DNA from: Hyphococcus flavus
Lineage (GTDB): Bacteria > Pseudomonadota > Alphaproteobacteria > Caulobacterales > Parvularculaceae
Direction of reading: 5' to 3'
NCBI RefSeq assembly: GCF_028748065.1
Contig: NZ_CP118166.1
Span: forward strand, 2,743,501 to 2,807,500
Length of the DNA: 64,000 bases
Shown here: piece after piece, positions 16,879 to 24,500 of the stretch
Position numbering within the stretch: position 1 is the first letter of the stretch
How the letters are laid out: each line of letters starts with the position of its first letter
The notes under the pieces: generated by a model
Database searches by the model: none
What the model saw: the letters and a program-made list of their open reading frames with translations, nothing else
Told to the model about the DNA's origin: nothing
Position numbers and translations under genes: made by a program

Positions 16879-17768
16879 TGACTGCGCATCCTGCTATCTC
16901 GCCGGAAGAGGCGCGCCAGCACGCCTTTGAAACCGTCAAGCGCTCGAAAACATCGTTCGGTCCCGGCATGCGGATATTATCAAAACCGCGCCGCGAAGGC
17001 ATGTACGCCGTTTATGCCTTTTGCCGCGAGGTTGATGATATTGCAGATGAAGGCGGCACGCTTGACCAAAAGCGAAAAGCGTTAGCCGGATGGCGTGCGG
17101 AAATTGATCGCCTTTACCGGGGCGTTCCGGAATACCCGACAGGCGTTGCGCTTCTCGAGCCCGTCGAAAAATTTAATCTTCCCAAAGACGAATTCTTTTT
17201 GATGATCGAAGGGATGGAGATGGACGCCGAAGGGCCGGTCGTGGCGCCGGGCCTTGAAGCGCTTTTTGCTTATACGCGCCGCGTCGCCGGCGCAGTCGGG
17301 CAACTCTCCATGCCGATCTTCGGCGCCCCGGCGGGTAAAGTGTCGGATGATTTCGCCATTTCGCTGGGCGATGCATTGCAGTTCACAAACATCCTTCGCG
17401 ATATAGAACAAGACGCTGGCGAAGGCCGCCTTTATCTGCCGAAAGAGTTGTTAGAAAAACATCACTGCCCGATGACGCCGGATGAGATCGCCGACGCGCC
17501 GGGCCTGCCCGCATTGCGCGAAGATATGGCGAAAATAGCGCGGGAGAAATTCTCTCATGCGCGCAACGCGCTAAAGTCTCTCGACTGGAAAATATTGCGG
17601 CCGGCGCTTTTGATGATGGGCGTTTATGAACGCTATCTCGACAAGATGACCGCGCGCGGCTGGGATAACGGCCAGCCGCGCGTCACCATACCCAATCATG
17701 AAAAGGCGATGATCGCCATGCGCTGGCTGGCCGCGCCGAAACTGGAAAGACAAGAGGCGCACGCATGA
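16878..17768 (+). CDS. hpnD: Presqualene diphosphate synthase HpnD
   Basis: 296 residues. Squalene/phytoene synthase with both canonical motifs, DDIADE (53-58) and NILRDIEQDAGEGRLYLP (Asp175, Asp179). HpnD joins two farnesyl diphosphate molecules to presqualene diphosphate, the substrate for HpnC. The farnesyl diphosphate is probably supplied by ispA at 24501. The gene overlaps hpnC by one base and hpnE by four, so the three squalene-forming enzymes are translationally coupled. Confidence 0.95.
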   Translation: MTAHPAISPEEARQHAFETVKRSKTSFGPGMRILSKPRREGMYAVYAFCREVDDIADEGGTLDQKRKALAGWRAEIDRLYRGVPEYPTGVALLEPVEKFNLPKDEFFLMIEGMEMDAEGPVVAPGLEALFAYTRRVAGAVGQLSMPIFGAPAGKVSDDFAISLGDALQFTNILRDIEQDAGEGRLYLPKELLEKHHCPMTPDEIADAPGLPALREDMAKIAREKFSHARNALKSLDWKILRPALLMMGVYERYLDKMTARGWDNGQPRVTIPNHEKAMIAMRWLAAPKLERQEAHA

Positions 17769-19039
17769 GCCGGGTTCATATTATCGGCGCCGGGCTTTCC
17801 GGCCTTGCGGCGGCAGTGCGCCTTATCGAAAATGACATGAAGGTCACCGTTTATGAAGGCGCGGGGCAGGCGGGTGGTCGTTGCCGCACGTTCTACGACA
17901 AGCACCTTGAACGTGAAATCGACAACGGCAACCACCTGATTATGTCGGGCAACAAGTCGGCGTTGTCTTACATGCAGCGGATTGGCGCGGAAGACCCGCT
18001 CACCGGCCCGCCATTCGCCATGTATCCCTTTGTTGATGTGCAGTCCGGCAAACGCTGGACGGTGCGCATCAATGAAGGGCCGATCCCGTTCTGGGTCTTC
18101 GACAAACAATGGCGCGTGCCGGACACAGGCGTCATGGATTACGTCAAAGCGGCCGGAATTGCCTTTGCAGATAAAGATAAAACCGTCGCAGAGGTCGTTG
18201 ATCAAAAAAGTCCGCTCTATGAGCGTTTCTGGGAGCCGCTGACGCTGGCGGTGCTGAACACCACGCCCGCGAAAGGCCAGGCAAAACTGTTGTGGCGCGT
18301 CATTCGCGAAACGTTTCTGCTGGGCGGTCAGGCGTCAATACCGCTGACGGCGCGGACGGGTCTCGGCCATGCTTTCATCGATCCGGCGGTTAAGTTTATT
18401 GAGCAAAACGGCGGCGTGGTGCGACTCGGCGCGCGCGTGCGCAGCGTCTGGATGGAGGGCGGCGAGGTGACGACGCTTAACTTCGCCGATGAAACCGTGA
18501 CGCTCGAAGAAGGCGACAAGGTTATCTTCGCCATTCCGCCGACACGGCTGAAGGACTTGTTGCCTGATGTCGACCCGCCCGAAGACGACGCCAGCATTTT
18601 GAATATCCATTATCGCATGGCGAAGCCTGTCCCGACCAAGGCGTTGGGCGAGGGACCGTTCATCGGCATGATCGGCTCTGACGGACAATGGGCGTTCGTG
18701 CGCGATGATGTCATTAGTCTGACGACATCAGCGTCAAATGCAATTGGTACGGACGACCGGCCCAATGACGACGTGGTGGCGAAAATCTGGCGCGAAACGC
18801 AAATCGCGCTTGATCTCGGCAATGAGGAATACGAACGCGTTCGCGTGATCCGCGAAAAACGCGCAACGCCCGATCAGTCGCCTGCCGGCGCGCGCAAACG
18901 CCTCAAACCGGATACTCAATGGCGCAATCTTTTCCTCGCCGGCGATCATATCGACACCGGCGTGCCCGCAACAATTGAGGGATCGATCAGGTCGGGTGAG
19001 AGAGCGGCTGAGTTGGCGACTACTGTTATGGGCAAATGA
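17765..19039 (+). CDS. hpnE: Hydroxysqualene reductase/dehydroxylase HpnE
   Basis: 424 residues. FAD-dependent amine-oxidase-type fold: N-terminal dinucleotide motif GAGLSGLAAAV (8-18), VYEGAGQAGGRC, and the C-terminal FAD motif LFLAGDHIDTGVPATIEGS with SGERAAE. HpnE is the squalene-associated flavoenzyme that removes the hydroxyl from hydroxysqualene, giving squalene. ATGA overlap with hpnD. It is the last clearly hopanoid gene of the block; the stop lies one base before an AT-rich orphan gene, where the squalene-hopene cyclase gene is often found in related clusters. Confidence 0.95.
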   Translation: MSRVHIIGAGLSGLAAAVRLIENDMKVTVYEGAGQAGGRCRTFYDKHLEREIDNGNHLIMSGNKSALSYMQRIGAEDPLTGPPFAMYPFVDVQSGKRWTVRINEGPIPFWVFDKQWRVPDTGVMDYVKAAGIAFADKDKTVAEVVDQKSPLYERFWEPLTLAVLNTTPAKGQAKLLWRVIRETFLLGGQASIPLTARTGLGHAFIDPAVKFIEQNGGVVRLGARVRSVWMEGGEVTTLNFADETVTLEEGDKVIFAIPPTRLKDLLPDVDPPEDDASILNIHYRMAKPVPTKALGEGPFIGMIGSDGQWAFVRDDVISLTTSASNAIGTDDRPNDDVVAKIWRETQIALDLGNEEYERVRVIREKRATPDQSPAGARKRLKPDTQWRNLFLAGDHIDTGVPATIEGSIRSGERAAELATTVMGK

Positions 19040-19040
19040 A

Positions 19041-19565
19041 ATGGACATTGTTGAAGTAATGTTACCCGGGGTTTTGGTTGCAGTTTTGTCTTATTCTCTT
19101 GTTTTTTTGTTGAAATCATCAGGTTCAAAGAAAGTTGAGGAAGATAGCGCTGGTAGCATTCGCCTTTCCTATTCTCCGGGGCTCCATGTCTATGGCGGAC
19201 TAATGGTGCTGATGCTTAGTTTTGGTTGTGCATCGGTCATATTGCCTTTCTGGCTTGATATGGAAGGAGCTGGATCATTGTTTGTATTCATGGGAGTTGC
19301 AATAATTTTCATGGCTTTATGGGGGATTTATGCCGGATACGGTGGGCGAGTAAGTTACAGCGATGATGGCGTTACTTACATAGGTATAAGGCGAACAACT
19401 CAGTACACGTGGGATGATATAGAATCTCTGCAAGATGGTATATGGGCGCAGTACATGAAAACGAAAGATACAAAACTGGTACTGTCAAAAACACTTACTG
19501 GATATCAACAATTTTCTGCTGAATGCGCAAAAAGAGGAGTGCATATACCATCAACAAAAGTTTGA
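19041..19565 (+). CDS. AT-rich orphan: membrane protein with PH-like domain
   Basis: 174 residues beginning one base after the hpnE stop, so probably coupled to it. There is an N-terminal helix (about 6-24) and two further hydrophobic helices (about 50-70 and 80-99). A soluble C-terminal part (GGRVSYSDDGVTYIGIRR to KRGVHIPSTKV) looks like the beta-sandwich of bacterial PH-like membrane proteins. The composition is strikingly unlike its neighbours: 19081-19140 is 19/60 G+C, whereas flanking hpnE sequence is very G+C-rich. That suggests recent acquisition. No family is assigned with confidence; no link to hopanoid chemistry is visible. Confidence 0.6.
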   Translation: MDIVEVMLPGVLVAVLSYSLVFLLKSSGSKKVEEDSAGSIRLSYSPGLHVYGGLMVLMLSFGCASVILPFWLDMEGAGSLFVFMGVAIIFMALWGIYAGYGGRVSYSDDGVTYIGIRRTTQYTWDDIESLQDGIWAQYMKTKDTKLVLSKTLTGYQQFSAECAKRGVHIPSTKV

Positions 19566-19694
19566 TGGGTAATAATAGCACTACCATCGGAAAGTCAGAG
19601 TAATGGTTAGATGCAAGTCTGCATGTGCTGAATTTGAATTGCATGCCATCTTAGGTTTGTGTCAAGAAACTGATGAAGAGAGACAGGAGCCATT

Positions 19695-20495
19695 GTGCCA
19701 AGCTTTATCGGCGTCATCTGCGGACTGAAATCCGAAGCGGCGGTCGTTTCGGCGAGCGTCGATCAATCAAAAATCCGCATCGGCGTCTCGGGCGCCAACG
19801 CCGCGCGTGCGGAAGAAATCGCCAAAGAATTATGCGAGCAGGGCGCGAGTGCGATCATATCCGTAGGTGTTTCCGGGGGGCTCGATCCGGCGCTGAAGCC
19901 TGGCGATCTGATCATTGGAGAGACCGTTATCGCCGATGACGGGTCAGTATATGCGAGTGACCGGTATTTGATGGCGGCTATTCAATCCGCTCACCCCGGC
20001 GAAAGCCGGGGTCCAGAAAAATCCGGCAGGATGGATCCCGGCCCGGCCGCAAAGCGGCCAAATCAAAAACAGCGCGCCTTCGCGCGCGGGCGCCGGGATG
20101 TCCGGAGTGGGTACAGATTTGCAAGTCTTTTCGGCGCGGATGAAATCATCGACAGCACAACAATAAAATCTGCACTGTATCATAATCACGGGTGCCTCGC
20201 GGTCGATATGGAAAGCCACGGCGCGGCGCGTGCGGCGGCGCGGGCCGGGGCGCCGTTTCTCGCTATCCGCGCGATCGCCGACCCGGCGGACCGCGCATTA
20301 CCCAAAGCCGCGCTTAATGCTGTCGCATCGGACGGTTCAACACGCGTGTTGCAAACGCTTGTGGCCGCGTTGCGCGACCCCAAGCAGTTTCCGGAATTGA
20401 TGAAGCTTGGCGCCGACAGCGCCGCTGCGACGAAAACGCTGCGCCGCGACCTCGGCCCGCTTTTTGAAATCTTGTTCAAAAACCTAGACGTTTAA
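19695..20495 (+). CDS. hpnG: Hopanoid nucleoside phosphorylase HpnG, with an inserted palindromic peptide
   Basis: 266 residues from GTG 19695 (ACAGGAG upstream). It belongs to the nucleoside phosphorylase/MTA nucleosidase family; VGVSGGLDPALKPGDLII and the catalytic-region VDMESHGAARAAARAGAPF are clear. HpnG removes adenine from adenosylhopane, giving ribosylhopane. The protein is longer than I expect for HpnG (roughly 210-230). The excess is the stretch from about residue 98 to 140, encoded by a GC-rich palindromic repeat (19982-20107) translated in frame, giving Arg/Gly/Pro-rich sequence. The insert replaces a surface region between conserved strands, so activity may survive; this is untested. 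Confidence 0.85.
   Translation: MPSFIGVICGLKSEAAVVSASVDQSKIRIGVSGANAARAEEIAKELCEQGASAIISVGVSGGLDPALKPGDLIIGETVIADDGSVYASDRYLMAAIQSAHPGESRGPEKSGRMDPGPAAKRPNQKQRAFARGRRDVRSGYRFASLFGADEIIDSTTIKSALYHNHGCLAVDMESHGAARAAARAGAPFLAIRAIADPADRALPKAALNAVASDGSTRVLQTLVAALRDPKQFPELMKLGADSAAATKTLRRDLGPLFEILFKNLDV
19982..20107 (+). repeat. Palindromic element inside hpnG (copy A)
   Basis: Complex nested palindrome. Left hairpin CCCCGGC-GAAA-GCCGGGG (19994-20011), followed by GTCCAG. Then a branched unit: outer arms ATCCCGGC (20035-20042) and GCCGGGAT (20092-20099) enclose GGCCGC-AAA-GCGGCC (20045-20059) and a GCGCGC pair (20072-20087). It shares the TCAATCC, CGCTCA and CCGGGGTCCAG blocks with copy B 540 nt downstream. 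The whole unit stays in the hpnG frame without a stop. Confidence 0.75.
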
Positions 20496-20520
20496 ATCTG
20501 CTTGTAGATATCTCGATCTA

Positions 20521-20634
20521 TCAATCCCCGCTCACTCCGGCGCAAGCCGGGGTCCAGTCGGACAAACATGTCGGGCTTCGCCCGGCTTTATTTCATTCGC
20601 TGGATCCCGGTTTTCACCGGGATGAGCGGTGTGG
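20521..20634 (+). repeat. Palindromic element downstream of hpnG (copy B)
   Basis: Intergenic copy, 25 nt after the hpnG stop. The left end (CGCTCACTCCGGCGCAAGCC then GGGGTCCAG) and right end (CTGGATCCCGGTTTTCACC then GGGATGAGCGGTG) are inverted repeats of each other, with a smaller GGGC-TTC-GCCC hairpin between. The left end is nearly identical to copy A. It may double as a terminator for hpnG and for the convergent minus-strand gene, though it has no T-run. Confidence 0.75.
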
Positions 20635-20656
20635 ATAACGCGAACCGCAAAAAGTT

Positions 20657-21187
20657 CTAGCTCGCCGGACAGGGGGCCGTTTCTGGCGAAGGATATTGAC
20701 GGCGCACCTGCGTCACCCGCTGCACCCCGCTTTCATCAGGTTCCCAGGCGTAAAACTCCACCCACTTTCCTTCATTGGCGGCGACGCGCAAAAAGCTCCA
20801 GAGATCGGGCGTCGCCGGCGCGGCAAAACCTTCCGATGTCGGAACAAGCACGGGCGTTGATGACGGCGAAATGATGATTCCTGATTTTGTGACGCCAAAA
20901 TAGTAATCGTCGCCAGTTGGCGTTTTTGCAAAACCGGAATGAACGTAGTCGGTCGTGAACGCGATGTAGCGCAGTTCCGTAATGCACATCCTGATCCAAC
21001 CGCCATCGCCGCTGGTCGGTGGAACCTCAAACCCATCGGGATTAGTTCGCGGCGTGGTAATGCGGGATGCGATGGCGTCACGCACCGTATCGCGAGCGGT
21101 TGGCGCGGTATTTTCGGGCGCGGGCGCAGCAAGGCTCGCAGAAGCAACAAAAGCGGCGGCGGCAGTCGTAAACAACAAATGTCTCAT
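20657..21187 (-). CDS. Exported protein of unknown function
   Basis: 176 residues with signal peptide MRHLLFTTAAAAFVASASLAAP (cleavage near residue 21). The mature part is soluble, with Pro/Thr-rich and Trp/Tyr-containing stretches and two Cys (MCITEL, and CPAS at the C-terminus) that could form a disulfide. I recognise no family. It lies convergent to hpnG across repeat copy B, and upstream of it on the same strand is nothing but the 67-nt gap to hpnH. It could be co-transcribed with ispH-hpnH, but nothing in it indicates a hopanoid role. Confidence 0.6.
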   Translation of the reverse strand: MRHLLFTTAAAAFVASASLAAPAPENTAPTARDTVRDAIASRITTPRTNPDGFEVPPTSGDGGWIRMCITELRYIAFTTDYVHSGFAKTPTGDDYYFGVTKSGIIISPSSTPVLVPTSEGFAAPATPDLWSFLRVAANEGKWVEFYAWEPDESGVQRVTQVRRQYPSPETAPCPAS

Positions 21188-21254
21188 TGAATAACTCCCC
21201 GTTTAGTAACAGGGCCATTCAATCACTCTTTTGCTGTGGCTGAAAGCCTTGAGG

Positions 21255-22418
21255 TTATGCAGCGACCTCGGCTTTTTCTTTGTCCTTGGCCGCCGCTTTT
21301 TTCTCGTTTTTGATTTTCGTCATCTCAGCTTCAACGAGTTCCTCGTGCACGTCTTCGGCCGGACGAGCGTTTGTAAGATCGATTTCCGGCGCCATCGGGC
21401 CTTCGGTCCTGATCTTGAACATGTTCGGGATCTTGAACATTTTGAACGGGTTTTTCACCGCGTCCATTGCGGCCGTCGGTTCATAGCCGCAATGGGCCAT
21501 GCAGTTCGAGCACTTCTCATATTTGCCAGTGCCGTACTTATCCCACTCGGTTGTTTCCATCAGTTCCTTGAACGATGACACGTAGCCTTCGCCGAGAAGG
21601 TAGCATGGTTTCTGCCATCCGAAGACGTTGCGCGTTGGCGAGCCCCAAGGCGTACACATGTATTCCTCATTACCGGCGAGGAAGTTCAGGAACAGCGACG
21701 AGTGTGACAGGTTCCACTTGCGGCCCCGCTCCTTGCCGATTTTGAAGATGTCTCGGAAAAGGTTCTTCGTTTTCTCACGTGACAGGAAGTGTTCCTTGTC
21801 TTCCGCACGCTCATAGGCGTAGCCCGGTGAGATCGAAATGCCGACGCCGAGATCGGTGGCGAAGTCGAGATAATCGGCGACCTGCTCCGCCGTCATATTG
21901 TCAAAGATCGTCGCATTAACGTTGACGTTAAAGCCTGCGTCCTGCGCTGCCTTGATCGCTTTGATTGCGATCTTGAACGTGCCTTTCTGATCGACCGCAT
22001 GGTCGTGCTCTTCTTCAAGCCCATCAAGGTGCACGGAAAAGAACAGGAATGGCGACGGCTTGAACAGGTGCAGTTTTTTCTCGAGCAACAACGCATTGGT
22101 GCAAAGAGAAACGAATTTCTTACGCGCGACGATGCCTTCAACGATTTCGCCGATTTCCTTATGGATCAGCGGTTCGCCGCCGGGCACCGCGACAACGGGC
22201 GCGCCGCATTCGTCTACGGCGTCGAGGCATTCCTGCACCGAAAGGCGCTTGTTGAGGATTGGCGCCGGGTAATCGATCTTGCCGCAGCCCGGGCAAGCGA
22301 GATTGCAGCGGAACAAAGGTTCCAGAAACAAAACCAGCGGATATTTGTCACGGCCCATAAGCGTTTGCTTCGCCACATAGGCGCCGACGCGGACTTGCTG
22401 ATGGAGCGATACTGACAT
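21255..22418 (-). CDS. hpnH: Adenosylhopane synthase HpnH (radical SAM)
   Basis: 387 residues. The radical-SAM cluster motif is CNLACPGC (Cys38, Cys42, Cys45), preceded by LEPLFR. Glycine-rich SAM motifs follow (VAVPGGEPLIHKEI). A C-terminal auxiliary region has further cysteines (YMCTPWG, KPCYLLGEG, YEKCSNCMAHCGYEP) matching the HpnH family, and the end is a Lys/Ala/Glu-rich tail of about 35 residues. HpnH adds a 5'-deoxyadenosyl radical to diploptene to give adenosylhopane, the first step in making C35 hopanoids. Its presence implies that the cell makes hopene, so a cyclase should exist elsewhere. It lies 42 nt after ispH, same strand. Confidence 0.95.
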   Translation of the reverse strand: MSVSLHQQVRVGAYVAKQTLMGRDKYPLVLFLEPLFRCNLACPGCGKIDYPAPILNKRLSVQECLDAVDECGAPVVAVPGGEPLIHKEIGEIVEGIVARKKFVSLCTNALLLEKKLHLFKPSPFLFFSVHLDGLEEEHDHAVDQKGTFKIAIKAIKAAQDAGFNVNVNATIFDNMTAEQVADYLDFATDLGVGISISPGYAYERAEDKEHFLSREKTKNLFRDIFKIGKERGRKWNLSHSSLFLNFLAGNEEYMCTPWGSPTRNVFGWQKPCYLLGEGYVSSFKELMETTEWDKYGTGKYEKCSNCMAHCGYEPTAAMDAVKNPFKMFKIPNMFKIRTEGPMAPEIDLTNARPAEDVHEELVEAEMTKIKNEKKAAAKDKEKAEVAA

Positions 22419-22460
22419 GTTGTTTCTCCGGACGATTTGGTTGTTTCAGTCTTCTTGCGT

Positions 22461-23468
22461 TCAAGCGGTAGTAACGGCCCAGGCTTCCATAGCGTCTTTC
22501 GGGCGCTCGACGTCTGAAAGCTCTTTAGGCAGTTTGAAATGGATGTTTTCCTGAACACCGTCGAGGGTTTCGACGGTGACGGTCCTGTAATTGCGCACGC
22601 GTGCTATAGTTTCCTGCACCAGTGTTTCAGGCGCTGAAGCGCCGGCGGTGAGACCGACGGTTTTGACGCCTTGAAGCCAGGCCGGGTCGAACATCGACGC
22701 ATCTTCGATCAAATAGCTCGGAATGCCGAAGTTCTCGCCGATTTCGCGCAAGCGGTTTGAGTTCGAGCTGTTATGTGCGCCGACGACAAGCAACAGGTCC
22801 ACCTGTTTCGCCATGGCGATGACGGCGGTTTGCCGGTTTTGTGTTGCGTAGCAAATGTCACGCGTGTCAGGACCGATGATGCTGGGGAAGCGTTTTTTGA
22901 GCGCCGCGATGACGTCTTTTGTATCATTCACGGACAATGTGGTCTGGGTGACAAAGGCGACGCGCTCGTCGTCAGCGACACTCAGCCCGGCGACGTCTTC
23001 GGGTTCTGAAATTACATGCACCGTACCCGGAATTTGGCCCAACGTGCCTTCGACTTCCGGGTGGCCGATATGGCCGATCAGCACAATGTCATAGCCTTTT
23101 TCAGCGTAGCGGCGGCCCTCTTTATGAACTTTCGTCACCAGCGGGCAGGTGGCGTCAATGACGTCCAGCTCACGTACCAGGGCGCCGTTCTCAACCTTTT
23201 TGGCGACGCCATGAGCAGAAAAGACCGTAACCGCGCCGGTCGGGATTTCGTCGATTTCCTCGACAAAAATCGCGCCGCGTTCGCGCAGCGTATCAACGAC
23301 GAATTTGTTGTGAACAATCTCGTGGCGGACATAGACGGGCGCGCCGTATTTTTCGAGCGCGCGCTCTACGATATCGATGGCGCGCTCAACACCAGCGCAG
23401 AAGCCGCGCGGCTGGGCGAGCACGACCTTGATTTCTTCATTGTTAGACGCTTGCGCCCGATCGGACAT
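22461..23468 (-). CDS. ispH: 4-hydroxy-3-methylbut-2-enyl diphosphate reductase
   Basis: 335 residues. The three cysteine ligands of the 4Fe-4S cluster are present: Cys24 (RGFCAGV), Cys108 (DATCPLV) and Cys206 ([10 protein letters not shown]). Substrate-binding blocks [44 protein letters not shown] and [10 protein letters not shown] are also present. It is the last step of the MEP isoprenoid pathway, yielding IPP and DMAPP. Co-location with hpnH, as in other hopanoid producers, ties precursor supply to hopanoid output. It is divergent from the YbjN-like gene across about 250 nt that should hold its promoter. Confidence 0.96.
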   Translation of the reverse strand: MSDRAQASNNEEIKVVLAQPRGFCAGVERAIDIVERALEKYGAPVYVRHEIVHNKFVVDTLRERGAIFVEEIDEIPTGAVTVFSAHGVAKKVENGALVRELDVIDATCPLVTKVHKEGRRYAEKGYDIVLIGHIGHPEVEGTLGQIPGTVHVISEPEDVAGLSVADDERVAFVTQTTLSVNDTKDVIAALKKRFPSIIGPDTRDICYATQNRQTAVIAMAKQVDLLLVVGAHNSSNSNRLREIGENFGIPSYLIEDASMFDPAWLQGVKTVGLTAGASAPETLVQETIARVRNYRTVTVETLDGVQENIHFKLPKELSDVERPKDAMEAWAVTTA

Positions 23469-23715
23469 GGAGACGCCCCCTCGCCACTACTAAAGATTCT
23501 ACCAGAACGCGCGTTATTTCATGGGCGCGCTGCGGCGACAACCGCATATTCGCCAATCTATAACGGTTGTTGCGCTGCGGTGCAAAATAACCTCGGCGTT
23601 TTCGCCCCGAGATTCAAGCCCCGGAGCGTAACTGTGACCCATCCGTAACGGCCCTTGGCGGCAACAGGCCGCTCGTGTAGCCTCTAGCGCGGGGTTACGG
23701 GCAGGGGATCACGTC

Positions 23716-24375
23716 ATGTTTCAAATGTTTTCCGGCGGCGCGGCCGCTGAGCAAAGCTGGCCGCTTTCGAAAGTGGTGGCCGCGCTAGAGGCGCAATTCG
23801 GATCACTGGAATCGCTGGGCGAAGACGGCCCGCTCAAGGTCTTTGGTGTTGAGGATAATGGCGTCAATTTCGTTGTTGCGGTGATGCAGACGGGACCGGA
23901 CACGGGCAAGATCTCCGAGCTTGGGTTTCTCGCCCGCTTTGTCGGTTTTCCGGTCGATATCCGTCTGGTCGAGGCGCTTAACCGCAACCTTCATATCAGC
24001 ATGGCCTCGCTTGAGGGCAGCGATTTGTTTCTGATGGCGGGGCTGGCGATTACCGGGGCCTTTGACGCCGGTCAGTTCAAACTGATTATCCAGCAGTGGC
24101 GTCGCGACCTGATGATGACGCTGCACGGTCTTTCGGATGAGAGCTCATCACTGGCGGCGGCTTTCCCAGCGGCGCGGATGGAATCGGCGCGAAACTTCGC
24201 CATGAATGTGGCGCCGGCGCCAACGGATAATCGTCCGGTTGATATGCTGTCGAGCTTCCTCGGCGGTAACGCCAAGAAAGCCATCTGTGCAGACTGCGGC
24301 GGGCGCGGCAAACGCGGACTAATCGCGCGCATGTGCGGCGAGTGCGACGGCTCAGGGTTTGTGACGCGGCGGTAG
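23716..24375 (+). CDS. YbjN-like domain fused to a DnaJ-type zinc motif
   Basis: 219 residues. Residues about 15-150 look like the YbjN/type III chaperone-like fold (VNFVVAVMQTGPDTGKISELGFLARFV, then LVEALNRNLHISMASLEGSDLFLMAGLAI). The last 30 residues carry two CxxCxGxG-like units: CADCGGRG (Cys191, Cys194) and CGECDGSGF (Cys207, Cys210), as in the zinc centre of DnaJ. So a chaperone-like domain plus a zinc finger that could bind unfolded protein or RNA. The combination and function are not ones I can name. It sits between ispH and ispA but is not obviously part of isoprenoid metabolism. Confidence 0.6.
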   Translation: MFQMFSGGAAAEQSWPLSKVVAALEAQFGSLESLGEDGPLKVFGVEDNGVNFVVAVMQTGPDTGKISELGFLARFVGFPVDIRLVEALNRNLHISMASLEGSDLFLMAGLAITGAFDAGQFKLIIQQWRRDLMMTLHGLSDESSSLAAAFPAARMESARNFAMNVAPAPTDNRPVDMLSSFLGGNAKKAICADCGGRGKRGLIARMCGECDGSGFVTRR

Positions 24376-24404
24376 AGATAACGCGCTAGCTTGGGTTCAC
24401 AATT

Positions 24405-24480
24405 GTCATCGCCGGCTTTATGCCGGCGATCCAGTTTTACCCCCCAGATTGCTCGATGCCCGGGACACGCCCGGGCATAA
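24405..24480 (+). repeat. Palindromic element before ispA (copy C)
   Basis: Two hairpins: CGCCGGC-TTTAT-GCCGGCG around 24410-24428, followed by ATCCAG, and ATGCCCGGG-ACACG-CCCGGGCAT (24456-24478). The arrangement (stem, then ATCCAG, spacer, second stem) matches copies A and B although the stem sequences differ. It ends about 20 nt before the ispA start, so it lies in the ispA leader. Confidence 0.65.
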
Positions 24481-24500
24481 CACGGAAAAAGAAGAAACGA

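Noticed and set aside
19603-19728. 41-residue frame (MVRCKSACAEF to ASSAD) between the AT-rich gene and hpnG
   Set aside because: Weak ribosome-binding site, overlaps the well-supported hpnG start, and the sequence has no recognisable features; most likely chance.
24420-24500. Longer N-terminus for ispA
   Set aside because: The extra residues are encoded by the palindromic repeat; the family aligns from ATG 24501.
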